From Candidatus Choladousia intestinipullorum (lineage in GTDB: Bacteria; Bacillota; Clostridia; Lachnospirales; Lachnospiraceae): a stretch of 38,744 nucleotides of DNA. The position numbers were made by a program, and so were the translations under genes. Below the pieces are notes generated by a model. That model was not told the DNA's origin and searched no databases. It saw only the letters and a program-made list of their open reading frames with translations. This document shows positions 9,580-18,784 of this stretch, one piece after another (the first letter of the stretch is position 1; each line of letters begins with the position of its first letter). Location of the stretch: NCBI GenBank assembly GCA_018711885.1, contig DVHT01000087.1, positions 1 to 38,744 on the forward strand, written 5' to 3'.

Positions 9580-10610
9580 TTTCGATCGTGATACCGTGTT
9601 ACTATTCGGAAAAGACAATACGAAAAGTCGTTGAGCTGGTGACAGAAGAGTTCCGGCAGAATGATGGATATGAATGCGAGTTTGTGCTGGTAAATGACGG
9701 GTCCACGGATGGAACATTCAGGGAGATCCGGGCGCTTGCCGGACAGTATCCGAACGTCTGCGGCGTGAATCTGATGAGAAATTTCGGACAGCATAATGCG
9801 CTGATGGCTGCGCTTCGGTATACGAACGGGGATTACGTGCTCGGAATGGATGATGATCTGCAGACGCATCCGTCGCAGATTTTCAAGCTGGTCCATAAAA
9901 TAGAAGAGGGATATGACGTCGTGTACGGCGTGTACCCGGTAAAGAAAAATTCACCGCTCAAGAACCTGACGAGCAAGATCAATGAGGTGAGCTCAAGGAT
10001 CATGCTGAACCGCCCGAAAAATATTGTTTCGAGCAACTTCTGGATGATCACGCGGGCCGTGCGCGATGAGGTCATAAAATATGAAAGCTTCAATCCGTAT
10101 ATTGACGGCATTTTTTACCGTGTGACGCACAATATCGGCAATGTGCCGGTTGAACACCACAAGCGTGAATACGGCACTTCCGGCTACACCTTTAAAAAGC
10201 TTTTAAATCTTTGGCTTGCCTACTGGAACTTTTCGGTGATCCCGCTTCGGGTCTCCTTTTTCCTCGGCATTTTTTCCGCTATGGCAGGAGTCGTTATTTC
10301 GCTGTTAGTCATCATCAACAAGATCATCTATCCTGATATTCCGGTCGGCTGGTCTTCGACGCTGTGCATTATGGTCGTGCTCTTCGGGCTTGTCCTGATG
10401 GTGCTCGGAGTGATCGGAGAGTATCTGGGAAAGATCATTATGATTTTAAATAACACACCTCAGTATATCGTGAGGGAAACTGTTAATGCGGCAAAAGGAG
10501 ATTCGCTTGGCGAAGTGATAAAAGAGGTGGTCCGGGCGGAGGCGGCCTGCAGCAAAGGCACGGGCGAAGCAGCCGGAAGCAGAGAAACCGGAAGAACAGA
10601 CGGTGAATGA
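9573..10610 (+). CDS. Glycosyltransferase family 2 (polyprenyl-phosphate glycosyltransferase, ArnC/DPM/GtrB-like) with two C-terminal TM helices
   Basis: VSIVIPCYYSEKTI, LVNDGSTDGT, GMDDDLQTHP, two TM helices near the C-terminus. Confidence 0.9.
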   Translation: MLVSIVIPCYYSEKTIRKVVELVTEEFRQNDGYECEFVLVNDGSTDGTFREIRALAGQYPNVCGVNLMRNFGQHNALMAALRYTNGDYVLGMDDDLQTHPSQIFKLVHKIEEGYDVVYGVYPVKKNSPLKNLTSKINEVSSRIMLNRPKNIVSSNFWMITRAVRDEVIKYESFNPYIDGIFYRVTHNIGNVPVEHHKREYGTSGYTFKKLLNLWLAYWNFSVIPLRVSFFLGIFSAMAGVVISLLVIINKIIYPDIPVGWSSTLCIMVVLFGLVLMVLGVIGEYLGKIIMILNNTPQYIVRETVNAAKGDSLGEVIKEVVRAEAACSKGTGEAAGSRETGRTDGE

Positions 10611-10678
10611 GACGAAGAAGATGCAGCTCCCGGGGGAGCACAGACCGGGAAAGAAGCTTGAGAGGCGAGACAGTACAT

Positions 10679-11890
10679 ATGAAAAAAATAATCATTCTTG
10701 GAGCCAGTATTTATCAGGTGCCCCTGATACGAACGGCAAAGCGCATGGGGCTTTACACGATCGTGGCGAGTATTCCGGGCGACTATCCGGGATTTGCACT
10801 GGCGGATAAGGCATATTATATTAATACGACAGACAAGGAGGCCATTCTTGAAATAGCGCTTCAGGAAAAGGCGGATGGAATCTGTACGACCGGTACGGAT
10901 GTGGCGGTGGCTACGATCGGATATGTCTGCGAGCGCATGGGTCTCGCGGGCGTTTCTGAAAATGCGGCCGCGCTTGCGACGGATAAGGCAGAGATGAAGA
11001 TGGCATTTCTGAGAGGCAATGTGTCGGCAGCGAAGTTCTGCCGGGTACATTCGCTGGAGGAGACCTACCGGGCTGCAAGAGAGATCGGTTATCCTGTAGT
11101 CGTAAAGCGGGTGGACAGCTCCGGCAGCCGGGGGATATCGATCGTGAAAGACGAAGCAGGGATAGAGAAGGCGTTCCGGAATGCCTTGGAGCGCTCAGCG
11201 AAAGATTATGCGCTCGTGGAAGAGATGCTGGGCGGTACGGAGATCGGGGTGGACGGAGTCGTCCAGAACCAAAAGCTTATTTTTCTCGCGCCGCATGAGA
11301 AGTTTGTCTATCACAGCAAAAAGATCACGATTCCTGCGGGGCATGGCTTCCCATACCGGGGCGATGCGCATGTGCAGGAGGAGATCAGAATCCAGATGGA
11401 GCGTGCCGTAAAGGCGCTGGGGCTTGATAACTGTTCGGTAAATGCAGACGTATTCGTAAACGGTGACAAGGTGTCCGTCATAGAAATCGGTGCAAGAACG
11501 GGAGCAACCTGCATCCCGGAGCTGATTTCCATGTATTACGGATTTGATTTTTACCAGAAGATCCTGGAAAATGCGCTGGGCGTCACGCTTACGTTTCCGC
11601 CGGAAAAAGAGGGGACGCCGTGCATGGCAAAACTGCTGATGAGTCCGGTAAACGGTACGATCACGTCGATCGACAAGCGGAAACTGGATCAGCTGCGAAA
11701 CGAAGGCGTCTCAGTAAAACTGGATTTTCCGGTCGGGCACGCAGTGGAGGAGATGGAAAACGGGACAACGCGGATCGGACACGTGGTGGCTGCAGTTGAC
11801 AGCGTAGAAGAGCTGGACCAGATTGTAAGCCGTGTCTATGACTGTATCTTTGTTGACGGAAGTACGCTGGAGGAATTATGGAAAAAATAA
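10679..11890 (+). CDS. ATP-grasp domain protein (carboxylate-amine ligase-like)
   Basis: YPVVVKRVDSSGSRGISIV, VEEMLGGTEIGVDGV, VIEIGARTGATC; start moved to ATG 10679. Confidence 0.88.
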   Translation: MKKIIILGASIYQVPLIRTAKRMGLYTIVASIPGDYPGFALADKAYYINTTDKEAILEIALQEKADGICTTGTDVAVATIGYVCERMGLAGVSENAAALATDKAEMKMAFLRGNVSAAKFCRVHSLEETYRAAREIGYPVVVKRVDSSGSRGISIVKDEAGIEKAFRNALERSAKDYALVEEMLGGTEIGVDGVVQNQKLIFLAPHEKFVYHSKKITIPAGHGFPYRGDAHVQEEIRIQMERAVKALGLDNCSVNADVFVNGDKVSVIEIGARTGATCIPELISMYYGFDFYQKILENALGVTLTFPPEKEGTPCMAKLLMSPVNGTITSIDKRKLDQLRNEGVSVKLDFPVGHAVEEMENGTTRIGHVVAAVDSVEELDQIVSRVYDCIFVDGSTLEELWKK

Positions 11891-12246
11891 AAGATTACGT
11901 ATTTCTGCATCTGAGTGTGATGATGTTTTCTTTCACGAGTGTCTTTTCCAAATTTGCTTCAAAAGAACTGAATACGGGAGGGATGAAAAATCCCAGACTG
12001 TATCTTTTCCTTTTTCTGATGTTTTTGGTCTGCTTTTTATACGCTTTTTGCTGGCAGAAGATCATCAAAAAATTTGATCTGAACATTGGATTTGCAAACC
12101 GCAGCGTTTATCTTCTGTGGAGCCAGCTCTGGGCAGTGGCGATTTTCGGAGAGCATCTGACGGTACGCAATATCATCGGACTGATGATCGTGCTGGCGGG
12201 AGTTATTATTGTGTCGCTCAGTGCGGAACATGCAAAGGAGGAATGA
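11878..12246 (+). CDS. Small EamA/SMR-like membrane protein (ArnE/ArnF-type subunit)
   Basis: 122 aa; last two helices NRSVYLLWSQLWAVAIFGEHLTVRNIIGLMIVLAGVIIV typical of the family; overlaps the ATP-grasp gene. Confidence 0.75.
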   Translation: MEKIKDYVFLHLSVMMFSFTSVFSKFASKELNTGGMKNPRLYLFLFLMFLVCFLYAFCWQKIIKKFDLNIGFANRSVYLLWSQLWAVAIFGEHLTVRNIIGLMIVLAGVIIVSLSAEHAKEE

Positions 12247-12584
12247 ACATGTGGCCTTATCTGATGCTGATGTTTGCGGCGACATTTTTTACGGCGATCT
12301 CGCAGGTCCTGTTAAAGCAGAGCGCCGGGAAAAAGCATAAGAGCTGGATTTATGAATATCTGAACTGGCGTGTGATCACAGCGTACGGGATCGCATTTTC
12401 GGTGCTGCTTTTGAACACGTACGCATATACAAAAGTAGATATGAAATACGGAGCAGTCATTGACACGTTCAGCTACGTATTCGTTATGATACTGTCTTAT
12501 CTGATTTTAAAAGAAAAGTTTACGAAGGGGCAGCTGATCGGCAATCTGGTCATTATTGCCGGTGTTCTGACGTATACGCTGTAA
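12243..12584 (+). CDS. Small EamA/SMR-like membrane protein, second subunit
   Basis: YGAVIDTFSYVFVMILSYLILKEKFTKGQLIGNLVIIAGV; ATGA overlap with preceding gene; RBS aaaggagga. Confidence 0.75.
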   Translation: MNMWPYLMLMFAATFFTAISQVLLKQSAGKKHKSWIYEYLNWRVITAYGIAFSVLLLNTYAYTKVDMKYGAVIDTFSYVFVMILSYLILKEKFTKGQLIGNLVIIAGVLTYTL

Positions 12585-12693
12585 CAGCCATCCGGACAGA
12601 AACCTTCGGGAAAGATCCCGCCGGCAATGTTTTGGGACATATCCGGAAGCAGGAAGGCATATGCTTTTATGAGGACCAGTACCGGAGGATCGG

Positions 12694-13536
12694 ATGATTC
12701 GGAAATTCAGATCGCTCAGAGAATTTAAGATTGACAGGAGGCGCTGCCTCCGGATTTCAGCGGTGATGCTTTTGTTTGTCACCGCATTTTTTGCGGGGAG
12801 ATTTGCGGCAGGAAGAACGCAGAAAGCAGTGCCGGCGGCAGCAGAAGGAAGCTGGGGGCTAAGCTTCGGGCAGGAAGGGCAGCCGCCGACCGCAAATGCG
12901 AGCAGAGAAGAACTGGCAAAATATGACGCATGGTATTCAGAGGAAACAGCGGAAAAAGTGATCTATCTGACGTTTGACTGCGGATACGAAAACGGGAACA
13001 CGCCCGCGATTCTGGAAGCGCTGAAAAAGCATGGGGTGCCGGCTGCATTTTTTGTCGTGGGAAATTTTGTAGAGGATAACCCGGAACTGATAAGACGGAT
13101 GCTGGAGGAAGGCCATATCGTCGGCAATCACACGCTGCATCATCCCGATATGTCAAAGATATCGGAATTCCCGGCATTTGAAGAGGAAATCTGCGGACTG
13201 GAGGAGCTGTTTCTGGAGACCACCGGGCAGGAGCTTCCGAAATACTACCGCCCGCCTCAGGGAAAATACAGTGAGAATAATCTTGCAATGGCACAGAAGC
13301 TCGGCTATCAGACGTTCTTCTGGAGCCTGGCGTATGTGGACTGGTATGAAGATCAGCAGCCCTCAAAGGAAGAAGCCTTTGAGAAGCTGCTCGGAAGGAT
13401 CCATCCGGGAGCCATCGTGCTCCTGCATAACACCTCGTCGACGAATGGCGCCATTTTGGATGAGCTGCTTACGAGGTGGGAAGAGATGGGATATCGGTTT
13501 GGCGCGCTTTCTGATCTGGAGCAGCACGCAGGATGA
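12694..13536 (+). CDS. Polysaccharide deacetylase (PdaA-like, NodB domain)
   Basis: YLTFDCGYENGNTPAILEALKKHGVPAAFFVVG, GNHTLHHP, YYRPPQGKYS. Confidence 0.9.
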   Translation: MIRKFRSLREFKIDRRRCLRISAVMLLFVTAFFAGRFAAGRTQKAVPAAAEGSWGLSFGQEGQPPTANASREELAKYDAWYSEETAEKVIYLTFDCGYENGNTPAILEALKKHGVPAAFFVVGNFVEDNPELIRRMLEEGHIVGNHTLHHPDMSKISEFPAFEEEICGLEELFLETTGQELPKYYRPPQGKYSENNLAMAQKLGYQTFFWSLAYVDWYEDQQPSKEEAFEKLLGRIHPGAIVLLHNTSSTNGAILDELLTRWEEMGYRFGALSDLEQHAG

Positions 13537-13540
13537 ACGC

Positions 13541-14344
13541 CTATTTCATGCTATTCGCTTTATTGGTGCAGGCTTCCATTCCGGCAAGGACCGCATTTCG
13601 GAAGCCTGCTTTTTCGAGCGCAGCTATAGCCTCGATGGTCGTACCAGCCGGAGAACACACCATATCTTTTAACTCGCCGGGATGCTTTCCCGTCTCAAGG
13701 ACCATTTTTGCACTGCCGAGCACAGCCTGTGCAACCAGCCGGTAAGCCTGACTGCGCGGGAGCCCGTCGCGCACTGCTCCGTCCGCAAGGGCTTCAATAA
13801 ACAAAAATACGTAGGCCGGGGAGCTGCCGCTGACGGATACGACGGCGTCAACGAGCCGTTCGGGCATGACTTCTGCCTTGCCGCATGCTTCAAAAAGTGT
13901 CAGCACTTCTTTTAATTCTTCTTCTGTCACTGTTTCTGACGGGCAGACGGCAGTCATGCCTTCGCAGACGAGCGCAGGAGTATTCGGCATAGTACGGACG
14001 AGCTTGACCGGTTTCCGGAACCAGCCGGTGATCGTCTCAATCGATTTTCCGGGAGCAATCGAGACAATGATCTGGGAGTCGGAAACCGTATTCCGTATTT
14101 CCTGTATCACCTGTTCGTAAAAATGCGGTTTGACAGCCAGCACCACGATATCTGCGGCGGCCGCCTCTCGGTTGTCCAACGTTGTATGTATGTGATACAT
14201 TTCAGAGACACGCGAGAGCGTTTCCTGATGCAGCGCAGAGGCGATGATCTCGTCAGGCGCGAGAATCCCTTTCTTCAGGACTCCGCCTATAATCGCAGTT
14301 GCCATGTTTCCGCATCCGATAAATCCAAGTTTCAAGATAGCCAC
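13541..14344 (-). CDS. proC: Pyrroline-5-carboxylate reductase
   Basis: LGFIGCGNMATAIIGGVLKKG, VRTMPNTPALVCEGMTA, VSVSGSSPAYVFLFIEALADGAVRDGLPRSQAYRLVAQAVLGSAKM. Confidence 0.95.
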   Translation of the reverse strand: MAILKLGFIGCGNMATAIIGGVLKKGILAPDEIIASALHQETLSRVSEMYHIHTTLDNREAAAADIVVLAVKPHFYEQVIQEIRNTVSDSQIIVSIAPGKSIETITGWFRKPVKLVRTMPNTPALVCEGMTAVCPSETVTEEELKEVLTLFEACGKAEVMPERLVDAVVSVSGSSPAYVFLFIEALADGAVRDGLPRSQAYRLVAQAVLGSAKMVLETGKHPGELKDMVCSPAGTTIEAIAALEKAGFRNAVLAGMEACTNKANSMK

Positions 14345-14411
14345 ATCCTTTCTTCAGCTTCTGATTCAGCATTATGGAACAAGTATACGAAGATTCGGGG
14401 GATTTTGCAAG

Positions 14412-14639
14412 AGGCGTTCCGCCCATCCCCGACCAGGAAAAGCCAGACTTATGCACACAAGTGTGCACCGTCTGTTTTAGTTCAGTCACAGGCTGCAGTT
14501 CAGCCATGCAAGCCACAGACCGCCGGCTTCGCCGGCTGTCCGCTGCTGACGCAGCTTCCGTCTGCGGCTGATAGGCGTTCCGCCCATCCCCGACCAGGAA
14601 AAGCCAGACTTATGCACACAAGTGTGCACCGTCTGTTTT
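14412..14639. repeat. Perfect 67-bp direct repeat pair (14412-14478 and 14573-14639)
   Basis: aggcgttccgcccatccccgaccaggaaaagccagacttatgcacacaagtgtgcaccgtctgtttt occurs twice, identical. Confidence 0.95.
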
Positions 14640-14663
14640 TTCCTGCTCTGCATGGCTGAACTG
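14496..14663. repeat. Palindromic dispersed repeat, copy 2 (168 bp, 15-bp perfect TIRs)
   Basis: CAGTTCAGCCATGCA ... TGCATGGCTGAACTG; internal hairpins GCCGGC/GCCGGC, GCTGC/GCAGC, GCACAC/GTGTGC. Confidence 0.88.
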
Positions 14664-14666
14664 GGG

Positions 14667-14695
14667 TTGCATCTTTGTGTTGGATTCGTTATAAT
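14667..14695 (+). promoter_or_regulatory. Predicted sigma-A promoter upstream of the decarboxylase operon
   Basis: TTGCAT, 17 nt, TATAAT; begins 4 nt after the right end of repeat copy 2. Confidence 0.65.
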
Positions 14696-14731
14696 CTACC
14701 GTAGAAAATTTTTCGGCAATGAGGGATATGC

Positions 14732-16153
14732 ATGGCAGAACATCTACTTGAACAATTGCAGAACTATGCCCGGTCCGGCTGGTATCCGCTTCATATGCCG
14801 GGGCATAAGCGCAGCGTCAGCTATTTACAGGATCCGTATTCGATCGACATTACGGAGATCGACGGATTCGACAATCTGCACCATGCAAAGGGCATTCTGG
14901 CGGAGGCGCAGGAACGCGCGGCAGCGCTTTACGGCGCGGATAAGACGTACTATCTGGTCAATGGAAGCTCTTGCGGCGTACTGGCAGCGGTTTCTGCTTC
15001 TGTGAAGCGCGGCGGCCGGATCCTGATGGCGCGCAACTGCCATAAGTCAGCGTACCATGCCGTGTATTTGAACGGTCTGCACGCCGAGTATCTCTATCCG
15101 CCTGCGGACATGCTCCGCGGGATCAACGGAAGTATTTCGTGTGAGTCAGTGGAGGCTGCGCTGGCACGGTATCCGGATACGGAGGCAGTTCTTATTACTT
15201 CGCCGACGTATGACGGCGTTGTATCGGATATTGAAAGGATTGCCGCGGCAGTGCACCGCGCAGGAGCCGTTCTCATTGTCGATGAGGCACACGGGGCTCA
15301 CTTTGCGCTGCACAGCTATTTTCCGAAGACGGCGCTTGCCTGCGGAGCCGATATTGTGGTAAACAGCCTGCACAAGACGCTGCCGTCGCTGACGCAGACG
15401 GCGCTTCTGCATGTCAGGGGGGAGTGGGCAGACCGGGAAAAGCTGAAACGTTATCTGGGAATTTACCAGAGCAGCAGTCCGAGCTACGTGCTCATGGCGG
15501 GGATTGACGCCTGCATCGACCGGATGCGGGAGGACGGAAAAGAGCTGTTTGACTGCTTTGTACAGCGCCTGGACGCGCTGCGGAAGAGCCTCCGGACAAT
15601 GGATGCGCTGCATCTGGTAAGCGGCAGAGAGCGGGAGCTTGACGCGTACGATTATGACCGGTCAAAGGTACTGATCTCTGCCGAGCGCTGTAGGATGACA
15701 GGGCCGCTTCTCGGACAGGCGCTGCGGGAATTTTATCTGGAGCCGGAAATGACGGCGGCAAAATACGTGACCGCTATCATGACGGTCTGTGATACACAGG
15801 AAGGTTTTGCACGTTTTCGGGATGCGCTGTTTGAAATCGACGGGCGTCTTGCGCGTGAAGAAGCCGCCGGAATGGAAGTGCCGCTGATCCGAACCGAAGA
15901 GGTGCTGACGATGGAGGAGGCGCAGAACGCTCCTTTTGAGAGAACCGCATTGGAAGACAGCAGCGGGAGAGTTGCTGCTGAATTCGTTTATCTGTACCCG
16001 CCGGGAATTCCGCTGCTTGTTCCGGGAGAGCGGATCACGGAAGCACTGAAACAACAGTTTTTGTATTGCCGCGCGCTCGGCATGGAGCTGGAAGGCCTTT
16101 CCGATCATTCCGGCAGAACGATTATGGTAGTAAAAGAGGATATTTATGGGTAA
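14732..16153 (+). CDS. Orn/Lys/Arg decarboxylase family (YaaO-like, PLP-dependent)
   Basis: YPLHMPGHKRS, ITSPTYDGVVSDI, LIVDEAHGAHF, VNSLHKTLPSLTQTALLH. Confidence 0.92.
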   Translation: MAEHLLEQLQNYARSGWYPLHMPGHKRSVSYLQDPYSIDITEIDGFDNLHHAKGILAEAQERAAALYGADKTYYLVNGSSCGVLAAVSASVKRGGRILMARNCHKSAYHAVYLNGLHAEYLYPPADMLRGINGSISCESVEAALARYPDTEAVLITSPTYDGVVSDIERIAAAVHRAGAVLIVDEAHGAHFALHSYFPKTALACGADIVVNSLHKTLPSLTQTALLHVRGEWADREKLKRYLGIYQSSSPSYVLMAGIDACIDRMREDGKELFDCFVQRLDALRKSLRTMDALHLVSGRERELDAYDYDRSKVLISAERCRMTGPLLGQALREFYLEPEMTAAKYVTAIMTVCDTQEGFARFRDALFEIDGRLAREEAAGMEVPLIRTEEVLTMEEAQNAPFERTALEDSSGRVAAEFVYLYPPGIPLLVPGERITEALKQQFLYCRALGMELEGLSDHSGRTIMVVKEDIYG

Positions 16154-16742
16154 GCTGTTTTATATTATGGGGAAAAGCTCCTGCGGAAAGGATACGATCT
16201 ACGAAAACCTCCTTTCCCGGAAAGAGCTGGGTCTGCGCCCTTTTATTATGTATACGACAAGGCCGATCCGCGCAAAAGAGAAGGACGGGGTGCAGTACCA
16301 TTTTGTGACAGAAGAGATGATGAAGAAAATGGAGGCGGCAGGGAAGATCATCGAGCTGCGCTCTTATGAAACGGTAAACGGGGTGTGGTATTATTTCACA
16401 GCAGACGGGGAATCCATTGACATGGAGCGGTACAGTTATCTGGCATTAGGGACGCTGGAGTCTTTTCAAAAGGTGAAACGGTATTATGGAAGCGATAAAG
16501 TCATTCCTGTTTATATTGAAGTTTCTGATGAAAAAAGGCTGGAGCGTTCGATGAAACGGGAGAGAAAACAGGCAGAACCGAATTACGAAGAAGTCTGCCG
16601 CCGTTTTTTGGCGGACCAGAGAGATTTTTCAGAAGAAAACATTAAAAATGCGGGGATCCGGCGCCGGTTTGCAAATGACGAAGACCGGCAGATCTGCATG
16701 GATGAGATTGCGTCCTTTATTCAGGAATCTCTCCGGAAATAG
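16146..16742 (+). CDS. Guanylate kinase-like P-loop protein
   Basis: FYIMGKSSCGKDTIYENLL, MYTTRPIRAKEKDGVQYHFVTEEMM; overlaps upstream gene by 8 nt. Confidence 0.82.
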   Translation: MGKLFYIMGKSSCGKDTIYENLLSRKELGLRPFIMYTTRPIRAKEKDGVQYHFVTEEMMKKMEAAGKIIELRSYETVNGVWYYFTADGESIDMERYSYLALGTLESFQKVKRYYGSDKVIPVYIEVSDEKRLERSMKRERKQAEPNYEEVCRRFLADQRDFSEENIKNAGIRRRFANDEDRQICMDEIASFIQESLRK

Positions 16743-16848
16743 CAGTGCGATAACCTTCCCATGCAATACAAAATGTGGTATACTGAATCTGTATACAAAA
16801 GTATGAGAACGCCACATGAGGCGGCGGATGAAATGGAGGCAGTGTGTT

Positions 16849-17847
16849 ATGGCAGGGTTTCGTGATATATTGGGGCATAAACAGGAAATTGCCCATCTGG
16901 AGCGTGCGATCGAGTCCGGGAAAGTCAGCCACGCATATATTTTTACCGGTGAGAAAGGTACAGGAAAACATCGCCTGGCGTCGGCATTTGCAGAGACTCT
17001 GCAGTGCGAGGACACACAGAACCGGCCGTGCGGGAAATGTCATTCCTGCCGGCAGGCGCAAAGCGGCAACCATCCGGACATCATCTATGTGTCTCACGAA
17101 AAGCCGTCCAGTATCGGCGTCGAGGATATCCGCAGCCAGTTAGCCGGTGACATTCAGATCCGGCCATATAATGGAAATTATAAGATTTATATTATTCCGG
17201 ACGCAGAAAAGATGACGGTGCAGGCACAGAACGCGATCCTGAAAACGATCGAGGAGCCGCCGGAGTATGCGGTGATCATTCTGCTGACGGCAAATGAACA
17301 GGCGCTGCTGGAAACGATCCGTTCCAGATGTGTGATTCTGAACCTGAAACCCGTACCGGATGAGGTTGTCAGAAAGTATCTGATGGAGCAGATTCAGGTG
17401 CCGGATTATCAGGCTGATATCTGTGTGGCGTTTGCACAGGGAAATATAGGAAAGGCAGTGCGTCTTGCATCCTCCGAAGACTTTTCACTGATCAAATCTT
17501 CGGCAATGAAGCTGATTCGGAATCTCGGCAATATGGAGATCAGTGAGCTGATCGAATATGTAAAAGAGGTACAGGAGTACAAAGTATCAATCCAGGACTA
17601 CCTGGATATCCTTGCGCTGTGGTATCGCGATATGGTCTACTATAAGGCGACGAAAGATATCGACGGGATCGTGTTCCGGGATGAGTTAAAGACGATCCGG
17701 GATACGGTGAAGGTATGCTCCTACGAGGGAGTAGAAGAGGTCATGAAGGCGATTGAGAATGCCAAGACGCGCCTGAGCGCAAATGTTAATTTTGACCTGA
17801 CAATGGAACTTTTATTCCTTGTCATGAAGGAGAATATACATGGTTAA
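16849..17847 (+). CDS. holB: DNA polymerase III subunit delta'
   Basis: HAYIFTGEKGTGKHRLASAFAETLQC, zinc-module CGKCHSCRQ, NAILKTIEEPPEYAVIILLT. Confidence 0.9.
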   Translation: MAGFRDILGHKQEIAHLERAIESGKVSHAYIFTGEKGTGKHRLASAFAETLQCEDTQNRPCGKCHSCRQAQSGNHPDIIYVSHEKPSSIGVEDIRSQLAGDIQIRPYNGNYKIYIIPDAEKMTVQAQNAILKTIEEPPEYAVIILLTANEQALLETIRSRCVILNLKPVPDEVVRKYLMEQIQVPDYQADICVAFAQGNIGKAVRLASSEDFSLIKSSAMKLIRNLGNMEISELIEYVKEVQEYKVSIQDYLDILALWYRDMVYYKATKDIDGIVFRDELKTIRDTVKVCSYEGVEEVMKAIENAKTRLSANVNFDLTMELLFLVMKENIHG

Positions 17848-18784
17848 GATAGTTGGAGTGAGATTCAGAAATGCGGGAAAAGTCTATTACTTTGACCCGA
17901 AAAATTATATGATCCGTCCGGGCGACCACGTAATTGTGGAGACTGCAAGAGGCATCGAGTACGGCACGGTCACGGGAGGCATCCGGAATGTGCCAGATGA
18001 TGCCGTCGTCTCGCCGCTCAAGCCGGTGCTTCGCGTAGCCACGGCAGAGGATGACGCACGCGCGGAACGCAACCGCAGGAAAGAAAAAGAGGCGCTTCGG
18101 ATCTGCCAGGAAAAGATCACAAAACGCGGTCTTGAGATGAAGCTGATCGATGCGGAATATACATTTGACAACAATAAAGTATTATTTTATTTTACCGCAG
18201 ACGGACGGATCGATTTCAGAGAGTTGGTAAAAGATCTGGCAGCCGTATTTAAGATGAGGATCGAGCTGCGCCAGATCGGAGTGAGGGATGAGACAAAAAT
18301 CCTCGGCGGTATCGGGATATGCGGCAGAGTGCTCTGCTGCAACAGTTACCTGTCGGAATTTGCTCCCGTGTCGATCAAGATGGCGAAAGAGCAGAACCTT
18401 TCCCTGAATCCGACAAAAATATCAGGGGTCTGCGGCCGCCTGATGTGCTGTCTGAAAAACGAAGAGGAGACGTATGAATACCTGAACAGCCGTCTTCCGG
18501 GGATCGGCGATACGGTTACGACTCTGGACGGACAGAAAGGCGAGGTTCAGAGCGTAAACGTACTCCGCCAGAGGGTGAAAGTCCTTCTGGATGTCGGGGA
18601 CGAAAAGGAACTGCAGGAATACGAAGTCAGTGAACTGAAGTTCAAGCCGCGCCGCCGCAAAGAAAAGGGAGGAAAAGGCGACAAAAACGGAAAAAACGCA
18701 AAACAAGATGCAGAAGAGAAGGAACTGAAAGCTCTTGAGGCACTTGATAAAAAAGAAGGGAAATCGAAGCTGAATGACGATTGA
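17840..18784 (+). CDS. PSP1 domain protein (YaaT-like stage 0 sporulation protein)
   Basis: VKIVGVRFRNAGKVYYFDPK, RIELRQIGVRDETKILGGIGICGRVLCC, KISGVCGRLMCCLKNE. Confidence 0.93.
   Translation: MVKIVGVRFRNAGKVYYFDPKNYMIRPGDHVIVETARGIEYGTVTGGIRNVPDDAVVSPLKPVLRVATAEDDARAERNRRKEKEALRICQEKITKRGLEMKLIDAEYTFDNNKVLFYFTADGRIDFRELVKDLAAVFKMRIELRQIGVRDETKILGGIGICGRVLCCNSYLSEFAPVSIKMAKEQNLSLNPTKISGVCGRLMCCLKNEEETYEYLNSRLPGIGDTVTTLDGQKGEVQSVNVLRQRVKVLLDVGDEKELQEYEVSELKFKPRRRKEKGGKGDKNGKNAKQDAEEKELKALEALDKKEGKSKLNDD

Noticed and set aside
14412-14639. 67-bp duplicated unit as a CRISPR-like array
   Set aside because: Only two copies, separated by a palindromic repeat rather than a unique spacer of typical length.
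14123-14659. + strand ORF 178 aa and - strand ORF 14253-14516
   Set aside because: Overlap proC antisense and run into the palindromic repeats; no recognisable protein features.
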